Assembly (NCBI GenBank): GCA_045657945.1
Contig: JAZOUB010000044.1
Location: 1 to 8,514 of the forward strand
DNA: 8,514 bases
Direction of reading: 5' to 3'
Origin: HGM04593 sp045657945
GTDB lineage: Bacteria; Bacteroidota; Bacteroidia; Bacteroidales; Bacteroidaceae
Shown here: positions 1-6,383 of the stretch, piece by piece
Numbering within the stretch: the first letter of the stretch is position 1
Layout of the letters: every line of letters starts with the position of its first letter
The notes under the pieces: model-generated
The model's input: the letters and a program-made list of their open reading frames with translations, nothing else
Told to the model about the DNA's origin: nothing
Databases searched by the model: none
Position numbers and translations under genes: made by a program

Positions 1-95
1 ATTCCATATTTTACACAAATGTAATTGATGGAATAACCATCTTCAAGCATATGCATATATTTAAGCAATGCTGAATAATCGTGTTTCTTACGCAT
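1..95 (-). CDS. IS3-family transposase OrfA, N-terminal fragment (cut by window edge)
   Basis: Reading the minus strand from an ATG at 95-93 gives 31 codons with no stop before the window ends, beginning MRKKHDYSALLKYMHMLED and continuing into GYSINYICVKYG. The lysine-rich start and the helix with a 'GYSI...V...YG' turn look like the helix-turn-helix that opens OrfA of IS3-type transposons, the part that binds the element's ends. The remainder of OrfA and the DDE-type OrfB would lie beyond base 1. It reads in the same direction as argD, 133 bases after the argD stop. A GGGG that could serve as ribosome binding site (107-104) lies inside a hairpin stem. The family call rests on only 31 residues and on the end-like sequence upstream. 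Confidence 0.72.
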   Translation of the reverse strand, partial: MRKKHDYSALLKYMHMLEDGYSINYICVKYG

Positions 96-101
96 AAAAT
101 A

Positions 102-134
102 AACCCCAAAGTTTTTTGTCCAAACTTTGGGGTT
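102..134 (-). promoter_or_regulatory. 13-bp hairpin at the IS end, upstream of the transposase start
   Basis: AACCCCAAAGTTT at 102-114 is perfectly complementary to 122-134, leaving a 7-base loop. On the minus strand the second arm ends 7 bases before the transposase ATG, and a GGGG able to act as a Shine-Dalgarno lies inside the stem. RNA entering from argD would carry both arms and fold, hiding the start region. This fits the known IS strategy of blocking transposase expression from outside promoters. There is no clean U-run right after the stem, so I do not call it a simple terminator. Confidence 0.6.
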
Positions 135-182
135 CACTTCATTTTGACCCGGCCTCTTTGTTTACGCAATTATTATTTATAG

Positions 183-229
183 TTTCCGGTTTTCACATTT
201 CTGCTTTCACCTTTCCGATTTCACATTTC
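183..229. repeat. Short imperfect direct repeat after argD
   Basis: TTTCCGGTTTTCACATTTC at 183-201 and TTTCCGATTTCACATTTC at 212-229 are near-identical copies about 29 bases apart, in a pyrimidine-rich stretch. The second copy overlaps the argD stop. The remaining bases up to the IS end (142-182) show no gene and no convincing hairpin. The repeat has no clear function and may simply be local slippage. Confidence 0.5.
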
Positions 230-1358
230 ACTTTTCCTCAAGCACTTTCTTGAACTTGTCAATAAAGTGAGCTGCCTGTTCCATTGTGAGAGTGAGAGGG
301 GGCAGCAGGCGTATGATATTTGTTCCGCTCACGCCGGTGAATACATGCTCTTCGAAGAGCAATTTACGACGGATGTCCTTTACAGGTTCGTCGAACTCGA
401 TGCCAATCATAAGTCCGCGTCCGCGCACCTCCTTGATGCCATCAATTTTCTTCAATTCTTCAAGGAGATAATCGCCCACCTTGTTTACATTGTCGAGCAG
501 GTTATCGGCCTCCATTACATCAAGCACAGCCTCAACGGCCGCACAAGCCAAATGATTACCGCCGAAGGTAGTTCCAAGCTCGCCATATACAGCCTCGAAT
601 TTGGGACTGATGAGCACCACGCCAACAGGAAAGCCGTTACCGATTCCCTTAGCCTGAGTAATAATATCGGGTTTTACACCTGCCCACTGGTGGGCAAAGA
701 ATTTTCCACTGCGTCCACAACCACTCTGTATTTCGTCAAGGATAAGAGTTGTACCTGTGCTGTTGCACAACTGTTGCAGCTGTTGCAGGAACAGCTCCGA
801 CGGAATCTGCACACCACCTACACCCTGTATGCCTTCGATGATGACAGCTGTCACGTCGCCCTTCTCAATCTCGGCACGTACAGCCTCAATGTCGCCCATG
901 GCAACATAGGTCGTGTGTCCGTTGGCGTTGATGGGAGCTATTATCTTTGGATTGTCGGTTACCTCAACGGCAAGTGATGTACGGCCGTGGAAAGCCTTTT
1001 TAAAGGCGATTACACGATGTTTCCCATTCTTGAATGAAGAGAGTTTGAGAGCATTCTCGTTAGCCTCGGCTCCGGAGTTTATAAAGAAGAGGTTGTAATC
1101 CTCGTAACCGCTTATCTTTCCCAGCTTGCAGGCGACACGTTGTTGCAGGGTATTGATGACAGAATTTGAGTAGAAACCCAATGTTGCAACCTGGTTGCTT
1201 ATCATCTCCACATATTTGGGATGCGCGTGACCGATGGAAATTACAGCATGTCCACCGTAGAGGTCAAGGTACTCGTTTCCCTTGTCGTCCCACACTCTGC
1301 AACCTTCGCCCTTGACAATGTTCACATCGAAAAGGGGATATACATCGTATAAGTTCAT
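228..1358 (-). CDS. argD: N-acetylornithine / N-succinylornithine aminotransferase (ArgD)
   Basis: This pyridoxal-phosphate enzyme moves an amino group from glutamate to N-acylglutamate semialdehyde, giving N-acylornithine in arginine synthesis in the cytoplasm. At 376 residues it is of normal length for bacterial ArgD. Visible class-III aminotransferase marks are NSGAEAN (94-100) for cofactor phosphate binding, FHGR (123-126), the DE pair at 208-209 that contacts the pyridine ring, the Schiff-base lysine K237 in TQAKGIGNG, and TFGGNHLAC (264-272). The ATG start puts the protein at MNLYDVYPLFDV, the usual family N-terminus. It follows argC by 18 bases and is surely co-transcribed. Because Bacteroides fragilis is known to make N-succinylornithine, the real substrate may be the succinyl compound; the sequence alone does not decide this. 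An IS element lies 86 bases downstream. Confidence 0.95.
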   Translation of the reverse strand: MNLYDVYPLFDVNIVKGEGCRVWDDKGNEYLDLYGGHAVISIGHAHPKYVEMISNQVATLGFYSNSVINTLQQRVACKLGKISGYEDYNLFFINSGAEANENALKLSSFKNGKHRVIAFKKAFHGRTSLAVEVTDNPKIIAPINANGHTTYVAMGDIEAVRAEIEKGDVTAVIIEGIQGVGGVQIPSELFLQQLQQLCNSTGTTLILDEIQSGCGRSGKFFAHQWAGVKPDIITQAKGIGNGFPVGVVLISPKFEAVYGELGTTFGGNHLACAAVEAVLDVMEADNLLDNVNKVGDYLLEELKKIDGIKEVRGRGLMIGIEFDEPVKDIRRKLLFEEHVFTGVSGTNIIRLLPPLTLTMEQAAHFIDKFKKVLEEK

Positions 1359-1376
1359 ATCCTAATCAATTACAGG

Positions 1377-2345
1377 TTAGAATGCCGATGGCTTGAGCTG
1401 AAGACCCACAGTCTCGGCAAGACCGAAGAGCAGGTTCATATTGTGTACCGCAGTTCCGCTTGCACCCTTGAGCAGGTTGTCGATTACCGATGTAATGAGC
1501 AACTTGTCGCCGTGCTTCTCAAGGTGCAGCAGACACTTGTTTGTGTTCACTACCTGCTTGAGATCGACAGGACGCTTTACCACATGTGTAAACGAGTCGC
1601 GCTCATAGTAGTTCTCATACAGTTTGTAGAGAGTCTCAATGTCGAGATCACACTTCACCACCAATGTAGCGAATATTCCACGTGGAAAACAGCCACGATA
1701 AGGTATAAAGTCGATGCTGCCTGAATAGTCGGGTTGCAACTGGTGAAGGCTCTGCATAATCTCGGCAAGATGCTGGTGCTCAAATGGCTTGTAGATACTG
1801 ATATTGTTGTCTCTCCAGCTGAAGTGTGATGTAGCCGATGGCTTCACGCCTGCGCCCGTGCTGCCCGTGATGGCATTGACAGAGACATCACCTTTGAGCA
1901 GATGCTCCTTTGCCAATGGCAGAAGACCGAGCTCGATACATGTTGCGAAACAACCCGGGTTTGCCACATAACGGCTCTTGCAGGTGTTTCGACGGTTCAG
2001 CTCGGGCAAACCATATATAAAATCATGGTCGTTGCTCTTTATGCGGTAGTCCATTGAGAGGTCGATAATCTTCAGTTCATCGGGCACAGCATGGCTGTCG
2101 AGGAACTTGCGAGTGTCACCATGGGCTGTGCAGAAGAAGAGAAGGTCTATCTCTTCAAAAGGCATCTCGTCGGTAAACACCAAGTCTGTCTCGCCAAGCA
2201 GGCCACCATGTACATCGGTGATGTTATTGCCGGCGTTACTGCTGCTGTGAATGAACTTTATCTCAACCTCGGGGTGCAATAACAACAGACGGATAAGCTC
2301 ACCTGCGGTATATCCCGCACCACCAATAATTCCAACTTTTATCAT
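1377..2345 (-). CDS. argC: N-acetyl(succinyl)-gamma-glutamyl-phosphate reductase (ArgC)
   Basis: ArgC reduces N-acylglutamyl phosphate to the semialdehyde with NADPH, the step just before ArgD. The 322-residue protein has an N-terminal Rossmann motif (GIIGGAGYTAGE, 5-16), the catalytic cysteine C132 in NPGCFAT, GSTGAG (161-166), the conserved HxHxxEI at 190-196, and the late GASGTAVHNMNLLFG segment (294-308). The length fits the shorter ArgC type found in Bacteroidetes rather than the ~345-residue proteobacterial type. The ATG start places the Rossmann strand at residue 2, as is usual. It begins a two-gene unit with argD behind its own predicted promoter at 2389-2420, separate from the argR-GNAT-argG unit upstream. 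As for argD, a succinylated substrate is possible in this lineage. Confidence 0.95.
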   Translation of the reverse strand: MIKVGIIGGAGYTAGELIRLLLLHPEVEIKFIHSSSNAGNNITDVHGGLLGETDLVFTDEMPFEEIDLLFFCTAHGDTRKFLDSHAVPDELKIIDLSMDYRIKSNDHDFIYGLPELNRRNTCKSRYVANPGCFATCIELGLLPLAKEHLLKGDVSVNAITGSTGAGVKPSATSHFSWRDNNISIYKPFEHQHLAEIMQSLHQLQPDYSGSIDFIPYRGCFPRGIFATLVVKCDLDIETLYKLYENYYERDSFTHVVKRPVDLKQVVNTNKCLLHLEKHGDKLLITSVIDNLLKGASGTAVHNMNLLFGLAETVGLQLKPSAF

Positions 2346-2388
2346 ATATAATAAAGTAACTGTTCAAAAAAACTATCTGACTATGTTA

Positions 2389-2420
2389 CAAAGATATATC
2401 AAACTTGTTTAATAATCAAC
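2389..2420 (-). promoter_or_regulatory. Predicted Bacteroidetes-type promoter for argC-argD
   Basis: On the minus strand, TATCTTTG (2396-2389) matches the TAnnTTTG -7 element. GTTG at 2420-2417 stands about 20 bases upstream, the right distance for the TTTG -33 element, although it is not a perfect match. Transcription would start near 2383, giving a ~38-base leader before the argC ATG at 2345. The palindrome GATATATC overlaps the -7 element. Together with the 176-base gap after argG, this suggests that argC-argD can be expressed apart from argR-argG. Confidence 0.6.
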
Positions 2421-2426
2421 TTTTAA

Positions 2427-2460
2427 GGATTCATGAGAGAGTGGATTCATGAAAATGAAT
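2427..2460. repeat. Direct and inverted repeats upstream of the argC promoter, possible operator
   Basis: GGATTCATGA occurs twice, at 2427-2436 and 2443-2452, a 16-base period. The second copy is part of the inverted repeat ATTCAT-GAAA-ATGAAT at 2445-2460. These lie directly upstream of the -33 element of the argC promoter. They could bind a regulator, with ArgR the obvious candidate. However, they do not match the E. coli ARG box closely: the half-site order is reversed. The rest of the gap (2461-2521) shows no gene that I trust and no strong terminator after argG. Confidence 0.35.
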
Positions 2461-2521
2461 TAAAAGATGCAGCGCACGACTTGCTCAAACAAGCGTAACG
2501 CCACAACACCCAGGTCATTTC

Positions 2522-3724
2522 TTAAATTTTCTCGTCGGGATGACTCGCATAATAAGCACGCAAAGGTGTAGATGTAACCTTGATGAAACCCTTTGCATCC
2601 TCGGCTGTCCAGCCCTTCTGCACCTCGCCATACTCTCCGAGCTTATTCTTTACAAGGTCGTTGGGCGAATCAACGCCTACAGTCTCAAAGTGCTTTGGCA
2701 TGAGCTTGAGGATTGCCGTACCTGTAACATTGCGCTGTGAGCTCTCGAGCATTGCCTCAATGTCGCGCATTACAGGCTCAAGGTACTGGCTCTCGTGCAG
2801 GAACATGCCATACCAGTTGGCAACCTGATCCTTCCAGTACTGCTGCCACTTGCTCAGGGTATATTTCTCAAGGAACTTGTGCGCAGCGATGATGAGCATT
2901 GGAGCTGCAGCCTCGAAGCCTACACGACCCTTGATACCGATGATAGTATCGCCCACATGCATATCGCGGCCAATTCCGTATGGTGCGCCAATCTCCTCTA
3001 CTTTCTGTATTGCCTTGATTGGGTCACCGAACTCCTCGCCGTTGACAGCCTTGAGCTCGCCATTCTCGAATGTGAGACGAAGTTCCTCCTCGCCCTGCTT
3101 CTCTACCTGCTTGAGGTATGCGCTATCGGGCAGGCCCTGTGTAGAGTCAAGGATTTCTCCGCCACAGATCGATGTACCCCAAAGACCCACATTATAAGAA
3201 TATTTGAGTTTTGCAAAGTCGGCACTGAAACCATGCTCGTTAAGGTAATTCACCTCGTACTCGCGTGTCAGTGTCATGTCACGGGTCAAGGTGATGATCT
3301 CTACACCGGGAGCACAAACCAGGAAGGTCATGTCGAAACGGATCTGGTCATTTCCGGCACCTGTAGAACCGTGTGCAATGGCGTCTGCACCAATTTCATT
3401 GGCATAGCGTGCAATTGCCAATGCCTGGAAAATTCTCTCCGATGACACAGAGATAGGATATGTTCCGTTGCGGAGCACATTGCCATATATCATATAACGC
3501 AGGCTCTTCTCATAGTATTCCTGTGTTACATCGAGTGTCACATATTCCTTTGCGCCCAACTTGTAGGCATTCTCCTCGTTCTGTTTCAGCTGTTCGGGGC
3601 TGAAACCGCCTGTGTTGGCACAAGCAGCATAAACATCGTAACCCTTCTCCTTGGCAAGATACATTACTGTGAATGAAGTATCCAAACCGCCGCTGAAAGC
3701 AACAACTACCTTTTTCTTCTCCAT
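2522..3724 (-). CDS. argG: Argininosuccinate synthase
   Basis: ArgG joins citrulline and aspartate with ATP to give argininosuccinate, the second-last step of arginine synthesis. The 400-residue protein begins with the N-type ATP pyrophosphatase loop AFSGGLDTS (9-17). It carries the family signature GSTGAGNDQIRFD (119-131), which binds citrulline, aspartate and the nucleotide, and LWGTSICGGE (181-190), a variant of the usual LWG-S-EG segment. The length matches the family. The ATG at 3724 puts the ATP loop at its usual distance from the N-terminus. The gene sits 27 bases after the GNAT gene with no promoter between them, so it is part of the argR-GNAT-argG transcript. It is followed by a 176-base gap with a new promoter for argC. 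Confidence 0.96.
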   Translation of the reverse strand: MEKKKVVVAFSGGLDTSFTVMYLAKEKGYDVYAACANTGGFSPEQLKQNEENAYKLGAKEYVTLDVTQEYYEKSLRYMIYGNVLRNGTYPISVSSERIFQALAIARYANEIGADAIAHGSTGAGNDQIRFDMTFLVCAPGVEIITLTRDMTLTREYEVNYLNEHGFSADFAKLKYSYNVGLWGTSICGGEILDSTQGLPDSAYLKQVEKQGEEELRLTFENGELKAVNGEEFGDPIKAIQKVEEIGAPYGIGRDMHVGDTIIGIKGRVGFEAAAPMLIIAAHKFLEKYTLSKWQQYWKDQVANWYGMFLHESQYLEPVMRDIEAMLESSQRNVTGTAILKLMPKHFETVGVDSPNDLVKNKLGEYGEVQKGWTAEDAKGFIKVTSTPLRAYYASHPDEKI

Positions 3725-3751
3725 TATATATTGTCTTGTTTTTATCTGTTA

Positions 3752-4315
3752 TTACTTCTTTCCATGTTTCGCTGGGTCATAGAGCATCGCAGTGCAGATG
3801 CAGTAACGGCGCTCGGTGCGCATGAGCACATCGTGGTTCACGCAACCCTGGCAGCCTTTCCAGAAGGCCTCGTCATCGGTCAGTTCCGAGAATGGTACCG
3901 GCACATATCCCAGTTCGGTGTTGATTTTCATCACTGCGCCACCGCTTGTAAGACCAAAGAGCTTTGCATCGGGCCACATTGTGCGCGAGAGCTCAAAAGC
4001 CTTCTGCTTGATGCGTCGTGCCAGACCGTGACCGCGGAACTTGTCCTTCACGATAAGACCCGAATTGGCAACATACTGCTTGTTACCCCAGCTCTCAATG
4101 TAGCAAAAGCCGGCAAACTCATCACCGGCTAGCGCAATAATTGCCTTTCCCTCCTTCATCTTCTGCGCCACATACTCATGTGTACGCTTTGCGATACCGG
4201 TACCGCGCACCTTTGCTGCAGCACTTATGGTTTCCAATATCTCATCGACATACTTCTCGTGCGAAGCATTCGCAACTATAATCTCTATACCGTCGTTATA
4301 AACTTCGTTCTCCAT
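3752..4315 (-). CDS. GNAT-family acyltransferase in the arginine operon; candidate N-acylglutamate synthase
   Basis: This 187-residue protein has the acyl-CoA-binding core of GNAT acetyltransferases: strand 'SGLIVKDKF' followed by the pyrophosphate loop RGHGLA (94-99) and helix RIKQKAFEL. An upstream AIIALAGDEFAGFCYIE segment (58-74) fits the central beta-sheet. The C-terminal third is unlike ordinary GNATs: CQGC at 155-158 and CIC at 172-174 could bind a metal or form a structural cluster. The gene lies 15 bases after argR and 27 bases before argG, so its job is almost certainly in arginine metabolism. No argA or argJ is visible, and the first step (acylation of glutamate by acetyl- or succinyl-CoA) needs an enzyme; this protein is the best candidate. 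I recall that the equivalent Bacteroides gene has been proposed for this role from mutant-fitness data, but cannot verify that here. Family call firm, substrate inferred. Confidence 0.85.
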   Translation of the reverse strand: MENEVYNDGIEIIVANASHEKYVDEILETISAAAKVRGTGIAKRTHEYVAQKMKEGKAIIALAGDEFAGFCYIESWGNKQYVANSGLIVKDKFRGHGLARRIKQKAFELSRTMWPDAKLFGLTSGGAVMKINTELGYVPVPFSELTDDEAFWKGCQGCVNHDVLMRTERRYCICTAMLYDPAKHGKK

Positions 4316-4330
4316 CTCTGCCTTTACTGT

Positions 4331-4813
4331 TTAAAGATTAGGTATAATACTCCTCAACGCTCTCAACACTGCGCCTCTTGTCGCATCCTCGGCAATTATC
4401 AGCATCACAGTGTCGTCACCGGCTATAGTTCCCAGAATCTCGGGGAAATCATTGTTGTCAATGTGATAGGCCAATGTACCTGCATAGCTTGGCTTGGTGC
4501 GTATCACAGCAATGTTGCCCGAGAACTTTATCGACAGGAAACCGTTTATCTCCTGTGCTGTTGTTATTGGGCGTATCTCCTCGGACTTTGAATCGTGGCG
4601 CTGGTGGTGCGGGCGTGTCATCACATATCTGTAACGCCCCTGCAGACCGACTGTCTTCACAACACGCAATTGGTGCAGGTCGCGCGACAGGGTTGCCTGT
4701 GTCAGTTTGAAGCCCTCCTGTGCAAGCACATTCAAAAGTTCCTCCTGGGAACCGATCTCTTGTGTGGACAAAATGAGGCGGATGGCATCAAGACGCGAAT
4801 TCTTTACTTTCAT
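4331..4813 (-). CDS. argR: Arginine repressor ArgR
   Basis: ArgR is a hexameric DNA-binding protein that represses arginine synthesis genes when arginine is bound. The 160-residue protein has the usual two parts. The N-terminal winged helix-turn-helix contains TQATLSRDL (38-46), the family's recognition helix. The C-terminal oligomerisation and arginine-binding domain contains GTIAGDDT (128-135), with the paired aspartates that hold arginine. A linker at about 66-85 (RPHHQRHDSKSEE) is polar, as expected. The gene is first in its operon, with the GNAT gene 15 bases behind. AT-rich inverted repeats overlap its predicted promoter, which suggests it represses itself. Confidence 0.95.
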   Translation of the reverse strand: MKVKNSRLDAIRLILSTQEIGSQEELLNVLAQEGFKLTQATLSRDLHQLRVVKTVGLQGRYRYVMTRPHHQRHDSKSEEIRPITTAQEINGFLSIKFSGNIAVIRTKPSYAGTLAYHIDNNDFPEILGTIAGDDTVMLIIAEDATRGAVLRALRSIIPNL

Positions 4814-4818
4814 AAATT

Positions 4819-4857
4819 GTATATTTATACTTTAGGGTTGCAAATATAGGTATATTT
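4819..4857. promoter_or_regulatory. Two AT-rich inverted repeats before argR, candidate ArgR operators
   Basis: AAATATAGGTATATTT (4842-4857, 7-base arms) overlaps the -7 element of the argR promoter, and GTATATTTATAC (4819-4830, 5-base arms) lies between promoter and start codon. Paired AT-rich palindromes of 16-18 bases at the promoter are how ArgR sites look in other bacteria. Here the centres are about 25 bases apart rather than the 21 usual in E. coli. In such AT-rich sequence some palindromes arise by chance, so the call is tentative. Confidence 0.35.
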
Positions 4858-4871
4858 AAACAATAACTCTA
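4841..4871 (-). promoter_or_regulatory. Predicted promoter for argR-GNAT-argG
   Basis: On the minus strand, TATATTTG at 4848-4841 is an exact match to the Bacteroidetes -7 element TAnnTTTG. The -33 region at about 4868-4871 is poor (TAGA), and the nearest ATTG (4864-4861) is too close. A start near 4835 would leave a ~21-base leader to the argR ATG. A weak -33 element is acceptable for a self-repressed regulator gene, but the call depends mainly on the -7 match and on position. Confidence 0.45.
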
Positions 4872-4897
4872 TTATATTACACCATTTTTTGCAAAAC

Positions 4898-4932
4898 AAA
4901 TAAAAAAATATGCAACTTTCGTTGCATATTTT
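4898..4932 (-). terminator. Rho-independent terminator after ino1
   Basis: The arms 4921-4932 and 4905-4916 form a 12-bp stem (AAATATGCAAC core) closed by a GAAA loop when read on the minus strand. The RNA then continues into a U-rich run (UUU A UUUG UUUU, from 4904 down). It sits 55 bases after the ino1 stop and upstream of the argR promoter, so it separates the two transcription units. The stem is AT-rich outside the TGCAAC core. Confidence 0.75.
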
Positions 4933-4986
4933 CATACATTATACATATTGTTGCCCTTGTAAGTGGGACAACATTGTCTTTACGTG

Positions 4987-6288
4987 TCAATCCAACTCCT
5001 GGTCGGCCTCATAGCCACCCAGTTCGCGAATCTTGTTCTTGAGCATTGCAAACTGCTTGAAGAGGTCATGTACAGGTTTCTCGCCATCCTTGTGCATCGG
5101 CGCCTTGCAGTAGAACGACATGAACTCCTGTATACCACTCTCGCCGGCACGCAGTGCAAGGTCGCTGAAGAGGATGAGGTCGAGCACCAATGGAGCCGCC
5201 AGAATTGAGTCACGGCACAGGAAGTTCACCTTTATTGTCATTGGATAACCCATCCAGCCAAAGATGTCGATATTGTCCCAGCTCTCCTTCTCGTCGCCAC
5301 GTGGCGGATAGTAGTTGATGCGAACCTTATGGTACATATCGCTGTACAAATCGGGGTATACATCACTGTCAAGAATATTCTCGAGTGCCGAGGTCTTGCT
5401 ACGGCGTTTTGTCTCAAAATTCTCGGGGTTGTCAAGCACTACACCGTCGCGGTTTCCAAGGATATTGGTAGAGAACCAGCCTGTAACACCAAGCTGACGG
5501 GTGAAGAATGCAGGAGCAAGCACAGTCTTCATCATTGTCTGGCCGCTCTTGAAATCCTTGCCTGTGATTGGCATGCCGGTCTCCTCGGCAAGTTCCCACA
5601 TTGCAGGAATATCCACACACAGGTTGGGAGCACCCATAACAAATGGGCAGCCCTCGCGCATGGCCGCATATGCATAGCACATACTTGGAGCAATGTTGGC
5701 GACATCGTTGTTCTTCATTGCCTCCTCAAAAGCCTTCACGCTGCCGTGAACCTCGTCGTTGCGTGGGATGAATTTCTCGGTGCTGGCAATCCAAATCACC
5801 ACTACCCTGTCGCAACCGTTATCCTTCTTGAAATTGCGTATATCCTCGCGCAACTGCTCGGTGAGTTCCCAACGGCCGCCGCCGGTCTTCACATTAGGAC
5901 CGTCGATGTTGCTTGCATAGTTCTTGTCAAACAATGCCTTGTATGGTTTAATGGCCTTGAGCTCATCCTTTACAGGCTCAACATCCTGTGGCTTGAGCAC
6001 ATTCGCCTTCACGGCAGCATCGTATGCATCGTCCTCGTAGAGATCCCATGCACCGAATACGATATCATCAAGGGTTGCCAATGGAACAATGTCCCCAACC
6101 TCCTTGTAGCACTTGTCGCGGCCTTTACCCACACGCATTATACCCTCGCATGCAAACGAGCCTACAGGCTTCGACAAGCCCTTGCGTGACATAAGTACAC
6201 CAATGATGGTTGTCGTTGTAACGGCACCCAAACCAACGCACATAACACCCAATTTGCCACTGGCGGGCTTAACTTTTATATCATCCAT
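4987..6288 (-). CDS. ino1: myo-Inositol-1-phosphate synthase
   Basis: This NAD-dependent enzyme cyclises glucose 6-phosphate to inositol phosphate, the only route to new inositol. The 433-residue protein begins with the NAD-binding Rossmann turn GLGAVTTTTIIG (19-30). Its central catalytic block holds GKDFKSGQT (243-251), the very conserved STNILGNRDG (273-282) and ETKRRSKTSALENIL (292-306). A later conserved stretch is MTIKVNFLCRDSILAAPLVLDL (350-371). The length is normal for bacterial forms. The ATG at 6288 is followed by a short tail before the Rossmann fold. In gut Bacteroidales this enzyme feeds synthesis of inositol sphingolipids, usually from a cluster with phosphatase and transferase genes. 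None of those partners is seen here, so the gene appears to stand alone between lpdA and argR. A terminator follows it. Confidence 0.95.
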   Translation of the reverse strand: MDDIKVKPASGKLGVMCVGLGAVTTTTIIGVLMSRKGLSKPVGSFACEGIMRVGKGRDKCYKEVGDIVPLATLDDIVFGAWDLYEDDAYDAAVKANVLKPQDVEPVKDELKAIKPYKALFDKNYASNIDGPNVKTGGGRWELTEQLREDIRNFKKDNGCDRVVVIWIASTEKFIPRNDEVHGSVKAFEEAMKNNDVANIAPSMCYAYAAMREGCPFVMGAPNLCVDIPAMWELAEETGMPITGKDFKSGQTMMKTVLAPAFFTRQLGVTGWFSTNILGNRDGVVLDNPENFETKRRSKTSALENILDSDVYPDLYSDMYHKVRINYYPPRGDEKESWDNIDIFGWMGYPMTIKVNFLCRDSILAAPLVLDLILFSDLALRAGESGIQEFMSFYCKAPMHKDGEKPVHDLFKQFAMLKNKIRELGGYEADQELD

Positions 6289-6383
6289 CTTAAAAAATCA
6301 TTTATTAAGCAAAATAACCGCTTTTTATTGAACTATCCTAAAAAAATGTTCAATTTTATCTTCTTTAACGCCAAATCAAGTCA
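6289..6383. other. AT-rich lpdA-ino1 gap with a loose inverted repeat
   Basis: The 95-base gap holds ATTGAAC (6327-6333) and its complement GTTCAAT (6348-6354) with a 14-base loop; no convincing U-run follows on the minus strand. TATTTTG at 6316-6310 (minus strand) is one base short of a -7 element and has no good -33 partner. I therefore cannot say whether ino1 has its own promoter or is read from lpdA. Confidence 0.3.

Larger units (their letters stand above)
1..141 (-). mobile_element. Left end of an IS3-family insertion sequence (IS150-like end)
   Basis: Just upstream of the transposase start, the minus strand from 141 reads TGAAGTGAACCCCAAAGTTT followed by GGACA. This resembles the 5'-TG...CCC.AAA.TT.GGACA terminal repeats of IS3-family elements, IS150 group. 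I place the outer end at about 141 for that reason. The other end and the short target duplication that would prove the boundary are outside the window. The element lies 86 bases after argD, so it appears to have inserted into the downstream flank of the arginine cluster without touching argD. Confidence 0.6.

Noticed and set aside
2433..2498. 21-codon plus-strand frame in the argG-argC gap (begins MREWIHENEL)
   Set aside because: Very short, opposite to all neighbours, an AAGGA motif too close to the ATG, no known family; likely chance.
2447..2518. 23-codon minus-strand frame after argG as a possible attenuator leader peptide
   Set aside because: Only one arginine codon, no run of arginine codons and no convincing terminator/antiterminator pair after it.
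4905..4932. Palindrome before argR as an ArgR operator
   Set aside because: A stem closed by a GAAA loop and followed by a U-rich run, just after ino1, is better explained as the ino1 terminator; it is also some 60 bases upstream of the argR -7 element.
5329..6189. 286-codon open frame on the plus strand opposite ino1, and similar long plus-strand frames opposite argD, argG and lpdA
   Set aside because: They are mirror frames of well-supported genes, give low-complexity Leu/His/Cys-rich translations and lack family motifs.
6327..6354. Inverted repeat after lpdA as a terminator
   Set aside because: 7-bp AT-rich stem with a 14-base loop and no U-run on the coding strand; kept only as a weak feature of the gap.
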